NCBI RefSeq assembly: GCF_015476545.1
Contig: NZ_JADMKV010000030.1
Location: forward strand, 1-50,157
From: Methylobacter sp. BlB1
GTDB taxonomy: Bacteria > Pseudomonadota > Gammaproteobacteria > Methylococcales > Methylomonadaceae
DNA length: 50,157 nucleotides
Direction of reading: 5' to 3'
Below are positions 34,433 to 43,623 of the stretch, piece after piece. The notes under the pieces were generated by a model. The model saw only the letters and a program-made list of their open reading frames with translations. It was not told the origin of the DNA and did no database searches. Position numbers and translations under genes: made by a program. Position 1 is the stretch's first letter; each line of letters starts with the position of its first letter.

Positions 34433-37400
34433 ATGAACAACCCTAAACAACTGTCCCTTTCCGCTATACGCCACGCATGCAGCGAGAGTTCTTACGAGCG
34501 CGGCCGCAATTATTATTTGAAAGGCCAGGTGGTTAAGCTGAGTATCAGCAGCGAAGGCGCTCTCTTCGTACAGATCAATTCGTCTGTCAAAGGCAGCGTA
34601 AAGACCCCGTATAACCAGAATATCCGCATCGTCTGGCGCCCTGACTACAGCGCCGCGACGATTGAAGGCGACTGCTCCTGTCCGGTCGGCTATAACTGCA
34701 AACATGTGGCGGCGGTCTGCCTGATGTATCAAGACTCCATTCAAACAGCCCCTCCGGCCGTGGACTCGAGCTGCCTGGACTGGCTTGCCGGCCTTGATAA
34801 ACCGGAGCAAGCGCCCCAGCACGATGCCCATCAGGAATTTATCGCTTATGTCCTGAAGCCCGGCAGACAGCCCTATGAATTCATGATGGAATTTTACCTC
34901 ACGAAGGAAAAAAAGACCGGGGGCTTGAGCAAAGGCAGGCAAACCACACTGAACAATCTGCGCTACAGCTATATGCATATGCCGGCCATTCAGCCGGAAG
35001 ATGTTGAAATTACCACCTTGCTGTTCGCGCTGAGCAATGCCCATATCGGCGAGCCGCCGATCAGAGGCGCCGCAGGTTCGATCGCCTTGTCGAAGCTGGC
35101 GCGGACAGGGCGTCTGTACTGGCGGGACTTTGAACAGTCATCGCCTCTGAAAGCAGCCGACGCGCGGGAATTAAGCCTGGACTGGAAACAGCAACAGGAC
35201 GGCGCCTGCCAGTTGGAAGTCGCCGTCGAGCCTGAAGCCTTGTTGATACTGACCGATCCGCCTTATTATCTGGACACCGAACTGGGTAGCATAGGCACCG
35301 TTGATACGCACAACTTGAGCGCCGACCAGCTCAAGAAGGTTTTATCGGCCCCGCAGGTGCCGCCCGAGCACGTCGAAGCATTCAGCGAGCGGCTGATCGT
35401 TGAACACCCCGGCCTGCCGCTGCCGCCGCCGAAAAAAATCGAATTGATCGAGGTGAATGACCTTACGCCTACGCCCCGGTTGACATTGCAGGGCCGGCCC
35501 ATCGATGACCATTACGTACATTTCATGGTTCTGGAATTCGTTTACGGCCAATGGGCGCTGCCGGCATTGGCCCATGAGCCCTACAGCGTGGTAAAGGCCA
35601 ACCGGAAATTCCTGCGCATCCAGCGCGATACGGCCGCCGAACAGCTGGCCTTCGATCGACTGGCTGAACTGGGGTTTGGCGATGCCGGCGTCGCGCATCC
35701 GCGCGAGAGAGTGTTCTTCAGCCGCGCCAAATCCCCGCTGGACATCGCGGCCCATTGGGGCGACTTTCTGCTCAATGTATTGCCCGAACTTGAACAGGAA
35801 GGCTGGTTCATCGACACGGACGAGAGCTTCAGGCTTCATTTCCAGGCCGCACAGACTTGGGATGTCGAGATCAGCGAAAGCCCCTATGACTGGTTTGAAA
35901 TGCGCTTTAACGTCGACATCGACGGCCAGTCGTTGCCTTTGCTGCCGCTGATCATGCCGGTTCTGGAATATTACGATCTGGAAGACCTGCCCGAACGGCT
36001 CAACCTGCATATCGGCGATCATCGTTATCTGACCTTGCCGTCCGAGAAAATCAAGCCGTTCCTGGCGATTCTGATCGAACTGTTCAACAGCAACAGCGCG
36101 CTGGCCAACGACGGTGCGCTCCGGCTGTCGCGCTTCAATGCCGGCAGCCTCGTCGACATGGAAATGCACAACTACGGCCTGTTCAGGCTGTCCGGCGGTG
36201 AAGCGCTGCGCGAGCTGGGCCAGAAGCTGAAGAACTTTGCCGGCATCGAGAATGTTGCCCCGCCCGCAGGTCTGAAAGCGGAGCTGCGCAATTACCAGAG
36301 GCACGGACTTAACTGGCTGCAATTCCTGCGTGAGTACCGGTTTGGCGGCATTCTGGCCGATGACATGGGGCTCGGCAAGACCGTGCAGGCGCTCGCCCAT
36401 CTGCTGCTGGAAAAACAGAGCGGCCGCATGACGGCGCCCTGCCTGATCATTGCGCCGACCAGCCTGATGGGCAACTGGCGGCGCGAAGCCGAACGCTTCG
36501 CGCCCGACCTGAAAGTGTTGACCCTGCAAGGCTCCGACCGCAAGCAATATTTCGACGAGATCGGCAATTACGACCTGATCCTGACCACGTATCCGCTGCT
36601 GCCCCGCGATGAGCAGGCGCTGCTCGAACGGGACTATTACTACCTGATTCTGGACGAGGCCCAGGTCGTCAAAAATCCTTCGGCCAAAGCCGCTCGGATA
36701 GTCCGCGAAATCAAGGCACAATACCGCCTGTGCCTGACCGGCACGCCGATGGAAAACCATCTGGGCGAACTCTGGGCGCAATTCGATTTCCTGATGCCGG
36801 GCTTTCTGGGCAGCAATGTCATCTTTAAAAAATTGTATCGCACGCCGATCGAAGTCCACGGCGACAGCCAGCAACGCACCCGGCTGACGCAGCGCATCGC
36901 GCCGTTCATGCTGCGCCGCACCAAGCACGATGTCGTGACCGAACTGCCGCCCAAGACCGAAATCATCCGTTCCGTGCCTTTGGGCGAAAAACAGGCGGCG
37001 CTGTACGAAAGCATCCGCCTGACCATGGAGAAGAAAGTCCGCGACGCGATCGCCCTGCGCGGCCTGTCGCGCAGCCATATCACTATTCTCGATGCCCTGC
37101 TGAAGCTGCGCCAGACCTGCTGCGACCCGCGCACGCTGCCGCTGGAAAGTGCGCAAAAAGTCAAGCAGTCGGCCAAGCTCGACCTGCTGATGGAGATTCT
37201 GCCCGAACAGCTGGAAGAAGGCCGGCGCATACTGGTGTTCTCGCAGTTCACCAGCATGATCGCCCTGATTGAAGATGAACTGAACGCGCGCGCTATTGCC
37301 TACAGCAAACTGACCGGCCAGACGCGCAAGCGCGAGGAAGCCATCGAGCGGTTTAAAAGCGGCGCCGTGAACGTGTTCCTGATCAGCCTGAAAGCCGGCG

Positions 37401-37678
37401 GTGTCGGCCTAAACCTGACCGAAGCCGACAGCGTGATCATTTATGATCCGTGGTGGAATCCGGCCGCCGAAACGCAGGCCGCCGACCGCGCCTACCGGAT
37501 TGGCCAGGATAAACCCGTGTTCGTCTACAAACTGATCACGGAAAATACGGTCGAAGAAAAAATCCTGGTCATGCAGGAAAAAAAGCGCCAGCTGGCCGAA
37601 GGCATTTACAAAGGCGGCGGCGAAGAATCGCTGCAACTGACTGCCGACGACCTGACGGCTTTGTTTGAGCCGTTGTAA
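34433..37678 (+). CDS. SNF2-family helicase with N-terminal SWIM zinc finger
   Basis: A 1081-residue DEAD/DEAH-type ATPase. A SWIM zinc finger lies near residues 82-100 (CSCPVGYNCKHVAAVC). A long middle region follows (bacterial SNF2-associated). The SNF2 core from about 620 has DDMGLGKTVQ, LDEAQ, LTGTPMEN, and the C-terminal half FSQFTSM, LKAGGVGLNLTEAD and RAYRIGQ. Such proteins translocate on double-stranded DNA and displace bound proteins (HepA/RapA relatives). No nuclease or methylase gene is adjacent, so I see no defence island. It is flanked on both sides by the palindromic repeats. Confidence 0.92.
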   Translation: MNNPKQLSLSAIRHACSESSYERGRNYYLKGQVVKLSISSEGALFVQINSSVKGSVKTPYNQNIRIVWRPDYSAATIEGDCSCPVGYNCKHVAAVCLMYQDSIQTAPPAVDSSCLDWLAGLDKPEQAPQHDAHQEFIAYVLKPGRQPYEFMMEFYLTKEKKTGGLSKGRQTTLNNLRYSYMHMPAIQPEDVEITTLLFALSNAHIGEPPIRGAAGSIALSKLARTGRLYWRDFEQSSPLKAADARELSLDWKQQQDGACQLEVAVEPEALLILTDPPYYLDTELGSIGTVDTHNLSADQLKKVLSAPQVPPEHVEAFSERLIVEHPGLPLPPPKKIELIEVNDLTPTPRLTLQGRPIDDHYVHFMVLEFVYGQWALPALAHEPYSVVKANRKFLRIQRDTAAEQLAFDRLAELGFGDAGVAHPRERVFFSRAKSPLDIAAHWGDFLLNVLPELEQEGWFIDTDESFRLHFQAAQTWDVEISESPYDWFEMRFNVDIDGQSLPLLPLIMPVLEYYDLEDLPERLNLHIGDHRYLTLPSEKIKPFLAILIELFNSNSALANDGALRLSRFNAGSLVDMEMHNYGLFRLSGGEALRELGQKLKNFAGIENVAPPAGLKAELRNYQRHGLNWLQFLREYRFGGILADDMGLGKTVQALAHLLLEKQSGRMTAPCLIIAPTSLMGNWRREAERFAPDLKVLTLQGSDRKQYFDEIGNYDLILTTYPLLPRDEQALLERDYYYLILDEAQVVKNPSAKAARIVREIKAQYRLCLTGTPMENHLGELWAQFDFLMPGFLGSNVIFKKLYRTPIEVHGDSQQRTRLTQRIAPFMLRRTKHDVVTELPPKTEIIRSVPLGEKQAALYESIRLTMEKKVRDAIALRGLSRSHITILDALLKLRQTCCDPRTLPLESAQKVKQSAKLDLLMEILPEQLEEGRRILVFSQFTSMIALIEDELNARAIAYSKLTGQTRKREEAIERFKSGAVNVFLISLKAGGVGLNLTEADSVIIYDPWWNPAAETQAADRAYRIGQDKPVFVYKLITENTVEEKILVMQEKKRQLAEGIYKGGGEESLQLTADDLTALFEPL

Positions 37679-37696
37679 TGGATTGCAGCTCTGGCA

Positions 37697-37715
37697 AGGT
37701 ACGCAATGCGTACCT
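37697..37715. repeat. GGTACGCA palindrome (copy 2)
   Basis: AGGTACGCA and TGCGTACCT, nine-base perfect arms around one A, 18 bases after the helicase stop. It shares its core with the palindrome at 31154-31180. Confidence 0.65.
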
Positions 37716-37745
37716 AAAGGCTTGTTTTCGATTCGAATAACTAGG

Positions 37746-37811
37746 GTGGGAGCGATGCCCACATCGCGATTGTCCGGGCAATTTAAATCGCGATGCGGGC
37801 ATCGCTCCCAC
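37746..37811. repeat. GGGAGCGATGCC palindromic repeat (copy 2)
   Basis: 25-base arms (start GTGGGAGCGATGCCC, end GGGCATCGCTCCCAC) with a single mismatch surround a 16-base centre containing TCCGGGCA. Almost the same as the copy at 34045-34109. Confidence 0.85.
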
Positions 37812-38011
37812 TCTCAAGCGGGACAGAGTTTGTAACTCCGTCTCCGACGTTTCTGCAATGCCTGAGCTAAATGGCCGAACTTAATCATCGCAAAACATTC
37901 GAACGGGGCAACATGCCCCGTCCGACTGCACTACCCGACACAGCACATACCCTGTTTTCAATCGCATGATATTGTTAACATTAACCACCGTACACTGTAC
38001 TAGCGACTGCC

Positions 38012-38701
38012 ATGAAGTTTTCGATCATCATCCCGGCGCTGAATGAGGCACAAAACATCCAGGGCTGTTTATCGGCCCTGCAACCTTTGCGCAATGACTG
38101 CGAGCTTATTGTCGTCGACGGCGGCAGCACCGATGGCACTCCCGCTATTGCCGAACCGCTGGCCGATCAGGTCATAAGCGCACCCAAAGGCCGCGCCCGG
38201 CAAATGAACGCCGGCGCCAGACAGGCAACGGGCGAAGTGCTGCTGTTTTTGCATGCCGATACTTTCCTGCCCGACAATGCCATTCAACTGATTCGGGAAC
38301 AGATCAACAGGCCCGCGCCCTGGGGACGCTTTGACATTCGCTTGAGCGGTGATCATTTCATGCTCAAAGTCATCTCACAAATGATGAACTGGCGCTCCCG
38401 GCTGACCGGCATCGCCACGGGCGATCAGGCGATCTTTGTCACACATGAAGCGTTCACGGCAGTCGGTGGCTATCCCGACATCAGCCTGATGGAGGACATC
38501 GCCCTCTGCAAGGCGTTAAACAAAATCAGCCCGCCATTATGCCTGAAAGCCAAGGTAAACAGCTCGGGCCGGCGCTGGTTGCAATTCGGCCTGTACAAAA
38601 CCATACTGTTCATGTGGAGCCTGCGCCTGCGTTACTTTTTCGGCGCCGACCCGAAAACACTGGCCCGGCTTTACAGCGGAGGACACTTATGGAAGCCCTG
38701 A
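38012..38701 (+). CDS. TIGR04283 family arsenosugar-type glycosyltransferase
   Basis: A 229-residue GT2 enzyme. FSIIIPALNEAQNI opens the GT-A fold, IVVDGGSTDGT binds the donor, KGRARQMNAGA and LFLHADT follow, then GDQAIFV and MEDIALCKAL. This matches the TIGR04283 family, named for frequent neighbours of arsenosugar genes. The C-terminal RLYSGGHLWKP overlaps the start of the sterol-desaturase gene by 13 bases, and the TIGR04282 gene follows that, so the three form one operon. Confidence 0.9.
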   Translation: MKFSIIIPALNEAQNIQGCLSALQPLRNDCELIVVDGGSTDGTPAIAEPLADQVISAPKGRARQMNAGARQATGEVLLFLHADTFLPDNAIQLIREQINRPAPWGRFDIRLSGDHFMLKVISQMMNWRSRLTGIATGDQAIFVTHEAFTAVGGYPDISLMEDIALCKALNKISPPLCLKAKVNSSGRRWLQFGLYKTILFMWSLRLRYFFGADPKTLARLYSGGHLWKP

Positions 38702-39480
38702 TTCGCCTGTCGGCATCGATCGGCATCTTTTTAACCATGATCGGCTGGGAGCGCATCAGCCCTCGAAGAGGGCTGAATATCAGCCTGCGGCAGCGCTGGT
38801 CCGTCAATCTGGGACTGGCCCTGTTCAACATGATGATCATGAGCCTGACGCTGGGCGGCATTGCCTATCTGAGCGCAGTCCATGCCGCCGACAGTTCCTG
38901 GGGGCTTCTGAACCAGTGGCGCGCGCCGGTCTGGCTGTCGAGCATCGTCACGCTGCTGTTTCTCGATTTCGCGCTCTATTGCCAGCACATTCTTACGCAT
39001 AAATGGCCGCCGCTCTGGCGCCTGCACCAGATCCATCATACCGATCTGGAATTTGACGCGACCACGGCCGTGCGCTTCCATCCGCTGGAAATCATGCTGT
39101 CGATGCTTTACAAAGTGGCCTGCATTTATCTGATCGGCGCCCATCCCATGACCGTAGTCGCCTTTGAGATCATCCTGAACGGGGCGGCAACGTTCAACCA
39201 CAGCAATGTCTACATTCCGCCGGCCATCGACAGGAAACTGCGCTGGCTGATCATTACGCCCGACATGCACCGCGTGCATCATTCCACCGTCCCTGTTGAA
39301 ACGGACAGCAATTACGGCTTTTCCATTTCTTGGTGGGACAGGCTCTGCAAAACCTATACGCCCGACCCCAGATTCGGGCAAACGACCATGCCGATTGGTC
39401 TGAACGCCTACCGTCGCCCGAAGGATTTGAGTTTCTCGCGCCTGTTGCTGTTGCCATTCAAGCCGCTGAAACGCGGTTAA
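38689..39480 (+). CDS. Sterol desaturase family protein (second copy)
   Basis: A 263-residue membrane di-iron enzyme with histidine boxes QHILTHKW, HQIHHTD and HRVHHS, plus FNHSN. Several hydrophobic helices surround them. The start is ATG 38689 with GGAGGA just upstream; a longer frame back to 38539 lies inside the preceding gene. Its position between two arsenosugar-type glycosyltransferases suggests it may modify a lipid or sugar-lipid of the same pathway. That link is inference, as the family acts on many lipids. Confidence 0.88.
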   Translation: MEALIRLSASIGIFLTMIGWERISPRRGLNISLRQRWSVNLGLALFNMMIMSLTLGGIAYLSAVHAADSSWGLLNQWRAPVWLSSIVTLLFLDFALYCQHILTHKWPPLWRLHQIHHTDLEFDATTAVRFHPLEIMLSMLYKVACIYLIGAHPMTVVAFEIILNGAATFNHSNVYIPPAIDRKLRWLIITPDMHRVHHSTVPVETDSNYGFSISWWDRLCKTYTPDPRFGQTTMPIGLNAYRRPKDLSFSRLLLLPFKPLKRG

Positions 39481-39484
39481 TCCT

Positions 39485-40114
39485 ATGATTTACAAATACC
39501 CGGATACCGTATTGATGATCTTCTGCAAGGCGCCGATTCCGGGCCAAGTCAAAACGCGCCTGATACCGGCATTGACCGCCGAACAGGCGGCCGACCTTCA
39601 TGTTGAGCTCAGCCAAAGAACGCTGAAGCTGGCGGCGCAAAGCCGGCTATGCCCGGTGCAGCTTTGGTGCGCGCCATCGATCGATCATGAATTCTTCACT
39701 GCCTTGGCGGCTATTTATCACCTGGAGCTAAAACAGCAACAGGGCGCCGATCTGGGCGAACGCATGCATCTGGCCTTTGAAGCGGCGCTGGCTGATTACC
39801 CGCACGCCCTGCTGATAGGCTGCGATTGTCCGTCATTGAACGAAACCGATCTGGAAGAAGCCATCACCGCATTGCGCGAAGACCATGACCTGGTTCTGGC
39901 GCCCGCCGAAGACGGCGGCTATGTCATGATAGGCCTGAACCGGCCCTGCCCGCAATTGTTTACTGACATGGCCTGGAGCACATCGGGGGTATTGGCGCAA
40001 ACCCGCGCCCGCATCAATCGACTGCATCTTCTTCATCACGAACTGAAGGAGCAATGGGATCTTGATACGGTAACAGATCTGGAGCGTTATCGCGCCTTGC
40101 TATTGATTAACTGA
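39485..40114 (+). CDS. TIGR04282 family arsenosugar-type glycosyltransferase
   Basis: A 209-residue protein of the DUF2064/TIGR04282 nucleotidyl-/glycosyltransferase-like family. It shows MIFCKAPIPGQVKTRL at the start, ADLGERMHLAF, LLIGCDCPSL and APAEDGGYVMIGL, ending with WDLDTVTDLERY. It begins four bases after the sterol-desaturase stop. Family members sit next to TIGR04283 genes and arsenosugar enzymes; biochemical proof for this class is limited. Confidence 0.9.
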   Translation: MIYKYPDTVLMIFCKAPIPGQVKTRLIPALTAEQAADLHVELSQRTLKLAAQSRLCPVQLWCAPSIDHEFFTALAAIYHLELKQQQGADLGERMHLAFEAALADYPHALLIGCDCPSLNETDLEEAITALREDHDLVLAPAEDGGYVMIGLNRPCPQLFTDMAWSTSGVLAQTRARINRLHLLHHELKEQWDLDTVTDLERYRALLLIN

Positions 40115-40125
40115 TGTTGCGCAGT

Positions 40126-40197
40126 TGTAGGATCGAATTCATTCGACCTGGGATAAAATCGAGATAGACAAGCAGCGCGAATGAATTCGACCTTACA
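40126..40197. repeat. Inverted repeat with GAATTCATTCG arms
   Basis: TGTAGGATCGAATTCATTCG (40126-40145) and CGAATGAATTCGACCTTACA (40178-40197) are 20-base arms with two mismatches, flanking a 32-base centre. It is a third palindromic family, located between two convergent genes, and may be a REP-like element. Confidence 0.75.
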
Positions 40198-40224
40198 CTG
40201 CACTGACCTATCTATGGGGGCGAC

Positions 40225-40812
40225 TTAAGCCGCCCTTTCTCCTTTGGCCGCTATTTTCCGGCTCCAGGCAAATCCCAACCCCAGCAATAAAAAACCAGCT
40301 AGAACTGCCAATATTTTCTTGACCGGAATGCCCACTAAAAATACAAAATACTGATGCCGAAGATGGCCCGCATCGTCCTGCATGATCACTTTCAAGGCAT
40401 AAACGCCGCGTTGCTCGATGGTTTGTTGAATCGAAACAAGCCCTGCCCCGAATTGTTTGGCGGGCTGTTGCTTGATGACCGCAAAAGCCTTTTCGGCATT
40501 TAAAAGCCAGTCGGTCCATGAAGACAGCTCTAGCAATTCCAGCGCGATCTGCCTGTTTTCCAGGCCTTCTTGCAGCGGTTCGACCGCGATAATGATCTGC
40601 CCGAGCTCAGGAAAAACACGGCAAAAATGCTCGTTCTCCAGCCCCGGCTGAAACTGGTAGCCGCTCAGCCGAAGCCGGGCATCGCCTACATCGGCAAAAC
40701 AGTTCTGGCTGTGATGCTCGCCGGCATGCGCAAATACGGTCCCGGACATCACAAGACCGCACAGTGCGGCCATAAATAACTTTGCTATCAAACGCGTCAA
40801 CATACCCATCAT
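40225..40812 (-). CDS. Exported protein with N-terminal His and C-terminal anchor, 195 aa
   Basis: No family is recognised. A signal peptide (LFMAALCGLVMSGTVFA) should be cut before His-Ala-Gly-Glu-His-His, giving a mature N-terminus with three His. Two Cys follow (NCFADV, HFCRVF). A predicted transmembrane helix near the C-terminus (ILAVLAGFLLLGLGFAW) anchors it with the main domain outside the inner membrane. The body contains an IALELLEL...WLLNAEKAF helix pair and a YALKVIMQDDAGH beta strand that recalls FixH/YtkA-type domains. The N-terminal His cluster suggests metal binding. Confidence 0.6.
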   Translation of the reverse strand: MMGMLTRLIAKLFMAALCGLVMSGTVFAHAGEHHSQNCFADVGDARLRLSGYQFQPGLENEHFCRVFPELGQIIIAVEPLQEGLENRQIALELLELSSWTDWLLNAEKAFAVIKQQPAKQFGAGLVSIQQTIEQRGVYALKVIMQDDAGHLRHQYFVFLVGIPVKKILAVLAGFLLLGLGFAWSRKIAAKGERAA

Positions 40813-40935
40813 TCAATCAAAAAGGCCAGTGTACCATTTTTAGCCTCCCCTAAACCCCTGCCGGCAAAATTTGATTGGGCCGGGCGCGCAAAATGGTAAC
40901 ATTTCGGTTATTTTCATCTTATCGCCGGAGCAGGT

Positions 40936-43617
40936 ATGGGACCTCACTATCTAAGCCCTTTTTTCACGCCCAAGACAGCGGCTATCGTGGGCGCATCCGA
41001 ACGCGAGAACAGCGTCGGCTACCGCCTGCTGCTCAATATGCAGGAGGCGGGCTTTGAAGGCGGACTGTATCCGGTCAACAACAAACGCGAAACGGTGCTG
41101 GGTTTAAAAGCCTATCCGGATCTGATCGCCGTTCCCGAAGATCTGGATCTAGTCGTGATTGCAGTACCGGCCGCCGCTGTGCCGGACATCATGCGCCAAT
41201 GCGGCGAAAAAGGCGTCACCTCGGTCATCATCATAACAGCAGGGTTCGGTGAACTGGGCACTGAGGGCAAGCGACTGCAACAGGAAGTGCTCGATATCGC
41301 GCACCGTTACGGCATCCGCATCGTAGGGCCGAACTGCCTGGGCATCGTCCGGCCCAGCGGCCATCTGAACGCGACCTTCGGCGAGGGACCGGTCAAAGAC
41401 GGCCGGCTGGCGCTGCTGTCGCAGTCGGGCGCCGTCTGCACGGCTATTCTGGACTGGGCCAAATCCCAGGCTATCGGTTTTTCCACGGTAGTTTCGATGG
41501 GTGCAGCCGCTGACGTCGACTTCGGCGAGGTGCTGGATTATCTGGCCATGGACGCCAAAACGACCGGCATTCTGATGTATGTGGAAGGCATACGCGATGC
41601 CCGCCGCTTTTTAAGCGGCCTGAAAGCCGCCGCGCGCCTGAAGCCGGTAGTCCTGATCAAATCCGGCCGTCATGAGGCGGGCAGCAAGGCGGCCATGTCG
41701 CATACCGGCGCGTTGGTCGGCGGCGATAATGTTTTTGATGCGGCCATTGAGCGGGCAGGCGTCGTCAGGGTTTACGGCATCGCCGAACTGTTCTCGGCGG
41801 CGCGCGTGTTGGCCAATAATTACATAGTTCGCCAGGATCGGCTGGCGATCATCACCAATGCCGGCGGACCTGGCGTCATGAGCACCGACCGCGCCGAGGA
41901 TGTCGGCATCAAGATGGCCGAGCTGGGTCCGGAAAGCCTGGAAGCATTGAACGCGGCGCTGCCGGCGCACTGGTCGCATGCCAACCCTATCGACATTCTC
42001 GGCGATGCCACGCCCGAACGTTATAAGCAGGCGCTGGACATCTGCCTGAAAGACAAGAACATCGACGGCGTGCTGGTCATTCTGACGCCGCAGGCCATGA
42101 CGAATCCGACGCAGGTCGCCCAATATATTATCGAAGGCGCCAAGTCCAGCCAGAAGCCGGTGCTGGCTTCATGGACGGGCGGCGCGCGCGTGCAGGAAGG
42201 CCGGAACCTGTTCGGTAACAGTAAAATCGCCCATTTCAACACGCCGGAAGTTGCGGTCGATGCCTTTTCGTTTTTGGCGACCTATAACCGCAACCAAATT
42301 CTGCTCAAGCAAATCCCTTCGCCTTCGGATGAACTGGCGCATCCCGATGTGATCGGCGCACGGCTGATTATCGAGCGCGTGTTGTCGGAAGGCCGTCAGG
42401 TTTTGACGACGCAGGAGTCGAAAGCGATACTGGCGGCCTTCCATATTCCGGTCACGCAGACCATCAAGGTAGCCAGCGCCAAGGATGCCATGATTGCTGC
42501 TGAAACGCTGCGGTTTCCGGTGGTGTTGAAAGTCAACATGGCCGAATTCAGCCACAAGTCCGATATTGGCGGCGTCAGGCTGAATATCAACAGTGCACTG
42601 GAGGTTTCCCGCAATTTCACGGAAATGGAATCGGCCATCAAGCGCAAATATCCTGAGATTACAGAAGTCGGCATGACGGTCGAACCCATGTTCCGCTCAC
42701 CCAGCGGCCGCGAACTGATGATAGGTGTGGTCAGGGACCCGGTATTCGGCCCTGCCATCAGTTTCGGCCTGGGCGGGACCATGGTTGAGATCGTGCGGGA
42801 TTCCGCCGTCGCGCTGCCGCCGCTCAATGCCTACATGGTCGAGCATTTAATCGCCAAAACCAAGGCGGCCAAATATTTGCAGGCTTTCCGCCAGTTGCCG
42901 CCGGCCCACATGAAAGCCCTGATCGATGTGTTGTTGAATATATCGGTCATGGTCAGCGAACTGCCAGAAATCCTGGAGCTGGACATCAATCCGCTGATTG
43001 TCGACGAGCACGGCATCATGGCCGTGGACGCGCGCATCAAGGCCGAAGTCTCGCATCAGCTCATGCCCTACTCGCATATGGCGATCCATCCCTATCCGCA
43101 TGAATTGACGCAGCATTATCAGTTGCCCAACGGCATGAACATTACCATCCGCCCTATTCGTCCCGAAGATGCGGATATGGAAAAGGATTTCGTGCACCGC
43201 CTGTCGGAGCGCACCAAGTATTTCCGTTTCATGCAATCGCTGCAGGAATTGACACCGGAAATGATTGTGCGTTTTACGCAGATCGATTACGACCGCGAAA
43301 TGGCCTTTGTAGCCATCACCGAGCATGACAATATGCCGGCCGAGCTGGGTGTAGGCCGTTATATGATGAATCCTGATGGCCATTCCGTGGAATTTGCGCT
43401 GGTGGTCTCCGATGACTGCCAGGGCATGGGCATAGGCACTCGCATCATGAAAACGCTGATGCAGGCGGCCAAATACAAGGGCATGTCCTTCTTTGAAGGC
43501 GAGGTGCTGGCGATCAATAAACCCATGCTGTCGCTGATGAGAAAGCTGGGCTTCAGCATCGAAGCCATTCCCGGCGATAGTGAAATCGTGCGCGTGGTTA
43601 AGGATTTAAGGCAATAA
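40936..43617 (+). CDS. Bifunctional acyl-CoA synthetase (ADP-forming type) / GNAT acetyltransferase
   Basis: An 893-residue protein. Residues 1-460 are the CoA-binding and ligase part (AAIVGASER, VGPNCLGIV, LSQSGAVCTAILDWA, active-site His in SHTGALVG). Residues 470-700 are the ATP-grasp part (PVVLKVNMAEFSHKSDIGGV). Residues 735-890 are a GNAT domain (VVSDDCQGMGIGTRIMKTL). This is the layout of Pat/PatZ, which acetylates lysines of metabolic enzymes such as acetyl-CoA synthetase. Whether the ligase half is active cannot be decided by eye. It is monocistronic and ends with a strong hairpin. Confidence 0.92.
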   Translation: MGPHYLSPFFTPKTAAIVGASERENSVGYRLLLNMQEAGFEGGLYPVNNKRETVLGLKAYPDLIAVPEDLDLVVIAVPAAAVPDIMRQCGEKGVTSVIIITAGFGELGTEGKRLQQEVLDIAHRYGIRIVGPNCLGIVRPSGHLNATFGEGPVKDGRLALLSQSGAVCTAILDWAKSQAIGFSTVVSMGAAADVDFGEVLDYLAMDAKTTGILMYVEGIRDARRFLSGLKAAARLKPVVLIKSGRHEAGSKAAMSHTGALVGGDNVFDAAIERAGVVRVYGIAELFSAARVLANNYIVRQDRLAIITNAGGPGVMSTDRAEDVGIKMAELGPESLEALNAALPAHWSHANPIDILGDATPERYKQALDICLKDKNIDGVLVILTPQAMTNPTQVAQYIIEGAKSSQKPVLASWTGGARVQEGRNLFGNSKIAHFNTPEVAVDAFSFLATYNRNQILLKQIPSPSDELAHPDVIGARLIIERVLSEGRQVLTTQESKAILAAFHIPVTQTIKVASAKDAMIAAETLRFPVVLKVNMAEFSHKSDIGGVRLNINSALEVSRNFTEMESAIKRKYPEITEVGMTVEPMFRSPSGRELMIGVVRDPVFGPAISFGLGGTMVEIVRDSAVALPPLNAYMVEHLIAKTKAAKYLQAFRQLPPAHMKALIDVLLNISVMVSELPEILELDINPLIVDEHGIMAVDARIKAEVSHQLMPYSHMAIHPYPHELTQHYQLPNGMNITIRPIRPEDADMEKDFVHRLSERTKYFRFMQSLQELTPEMIVRFTQIDYDREMAFVAITEHDNMPAELGVGRYMMNPDGHSVEFALVVSDDCQGMGIGTRIMKTLMQAAKYKGMSFFEGEVLAINKPMLSLMRKLGFSIEAIPGDSEIVRVVKDLRQ

Positions 43618-43623
43618 ACATCT

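Larger units (their letters stand above)
37679..38011. other. Repeat-rich intergenic region (333 bp)
   Basis: It contains the second copies of two palindromic families (37697-37715 and 37746-37811) and a third hairpin, ACGGGGC-AACAT-GCCCCGT, at 37903-37921. No gene is seen. The promoter of the TIGR04283 gene should lie near the right end. Confidence 0.6.

Noticed and set aside
35342-37156. 604-codon open frame on the minus strand inside the SNF2 helicase gene
   Set aside because: It is a shadow of GC-rich codons on the other strand. The sense product has all helicase motifs and the antisense product resembles nothing.
34433-37678. SNF2 helicase considered as part of an anti-phage system
   Set aside because: No nuclease, methylase or other defence gene is adjacent; the neighbours are FtsH and arsenosugar-type genes.
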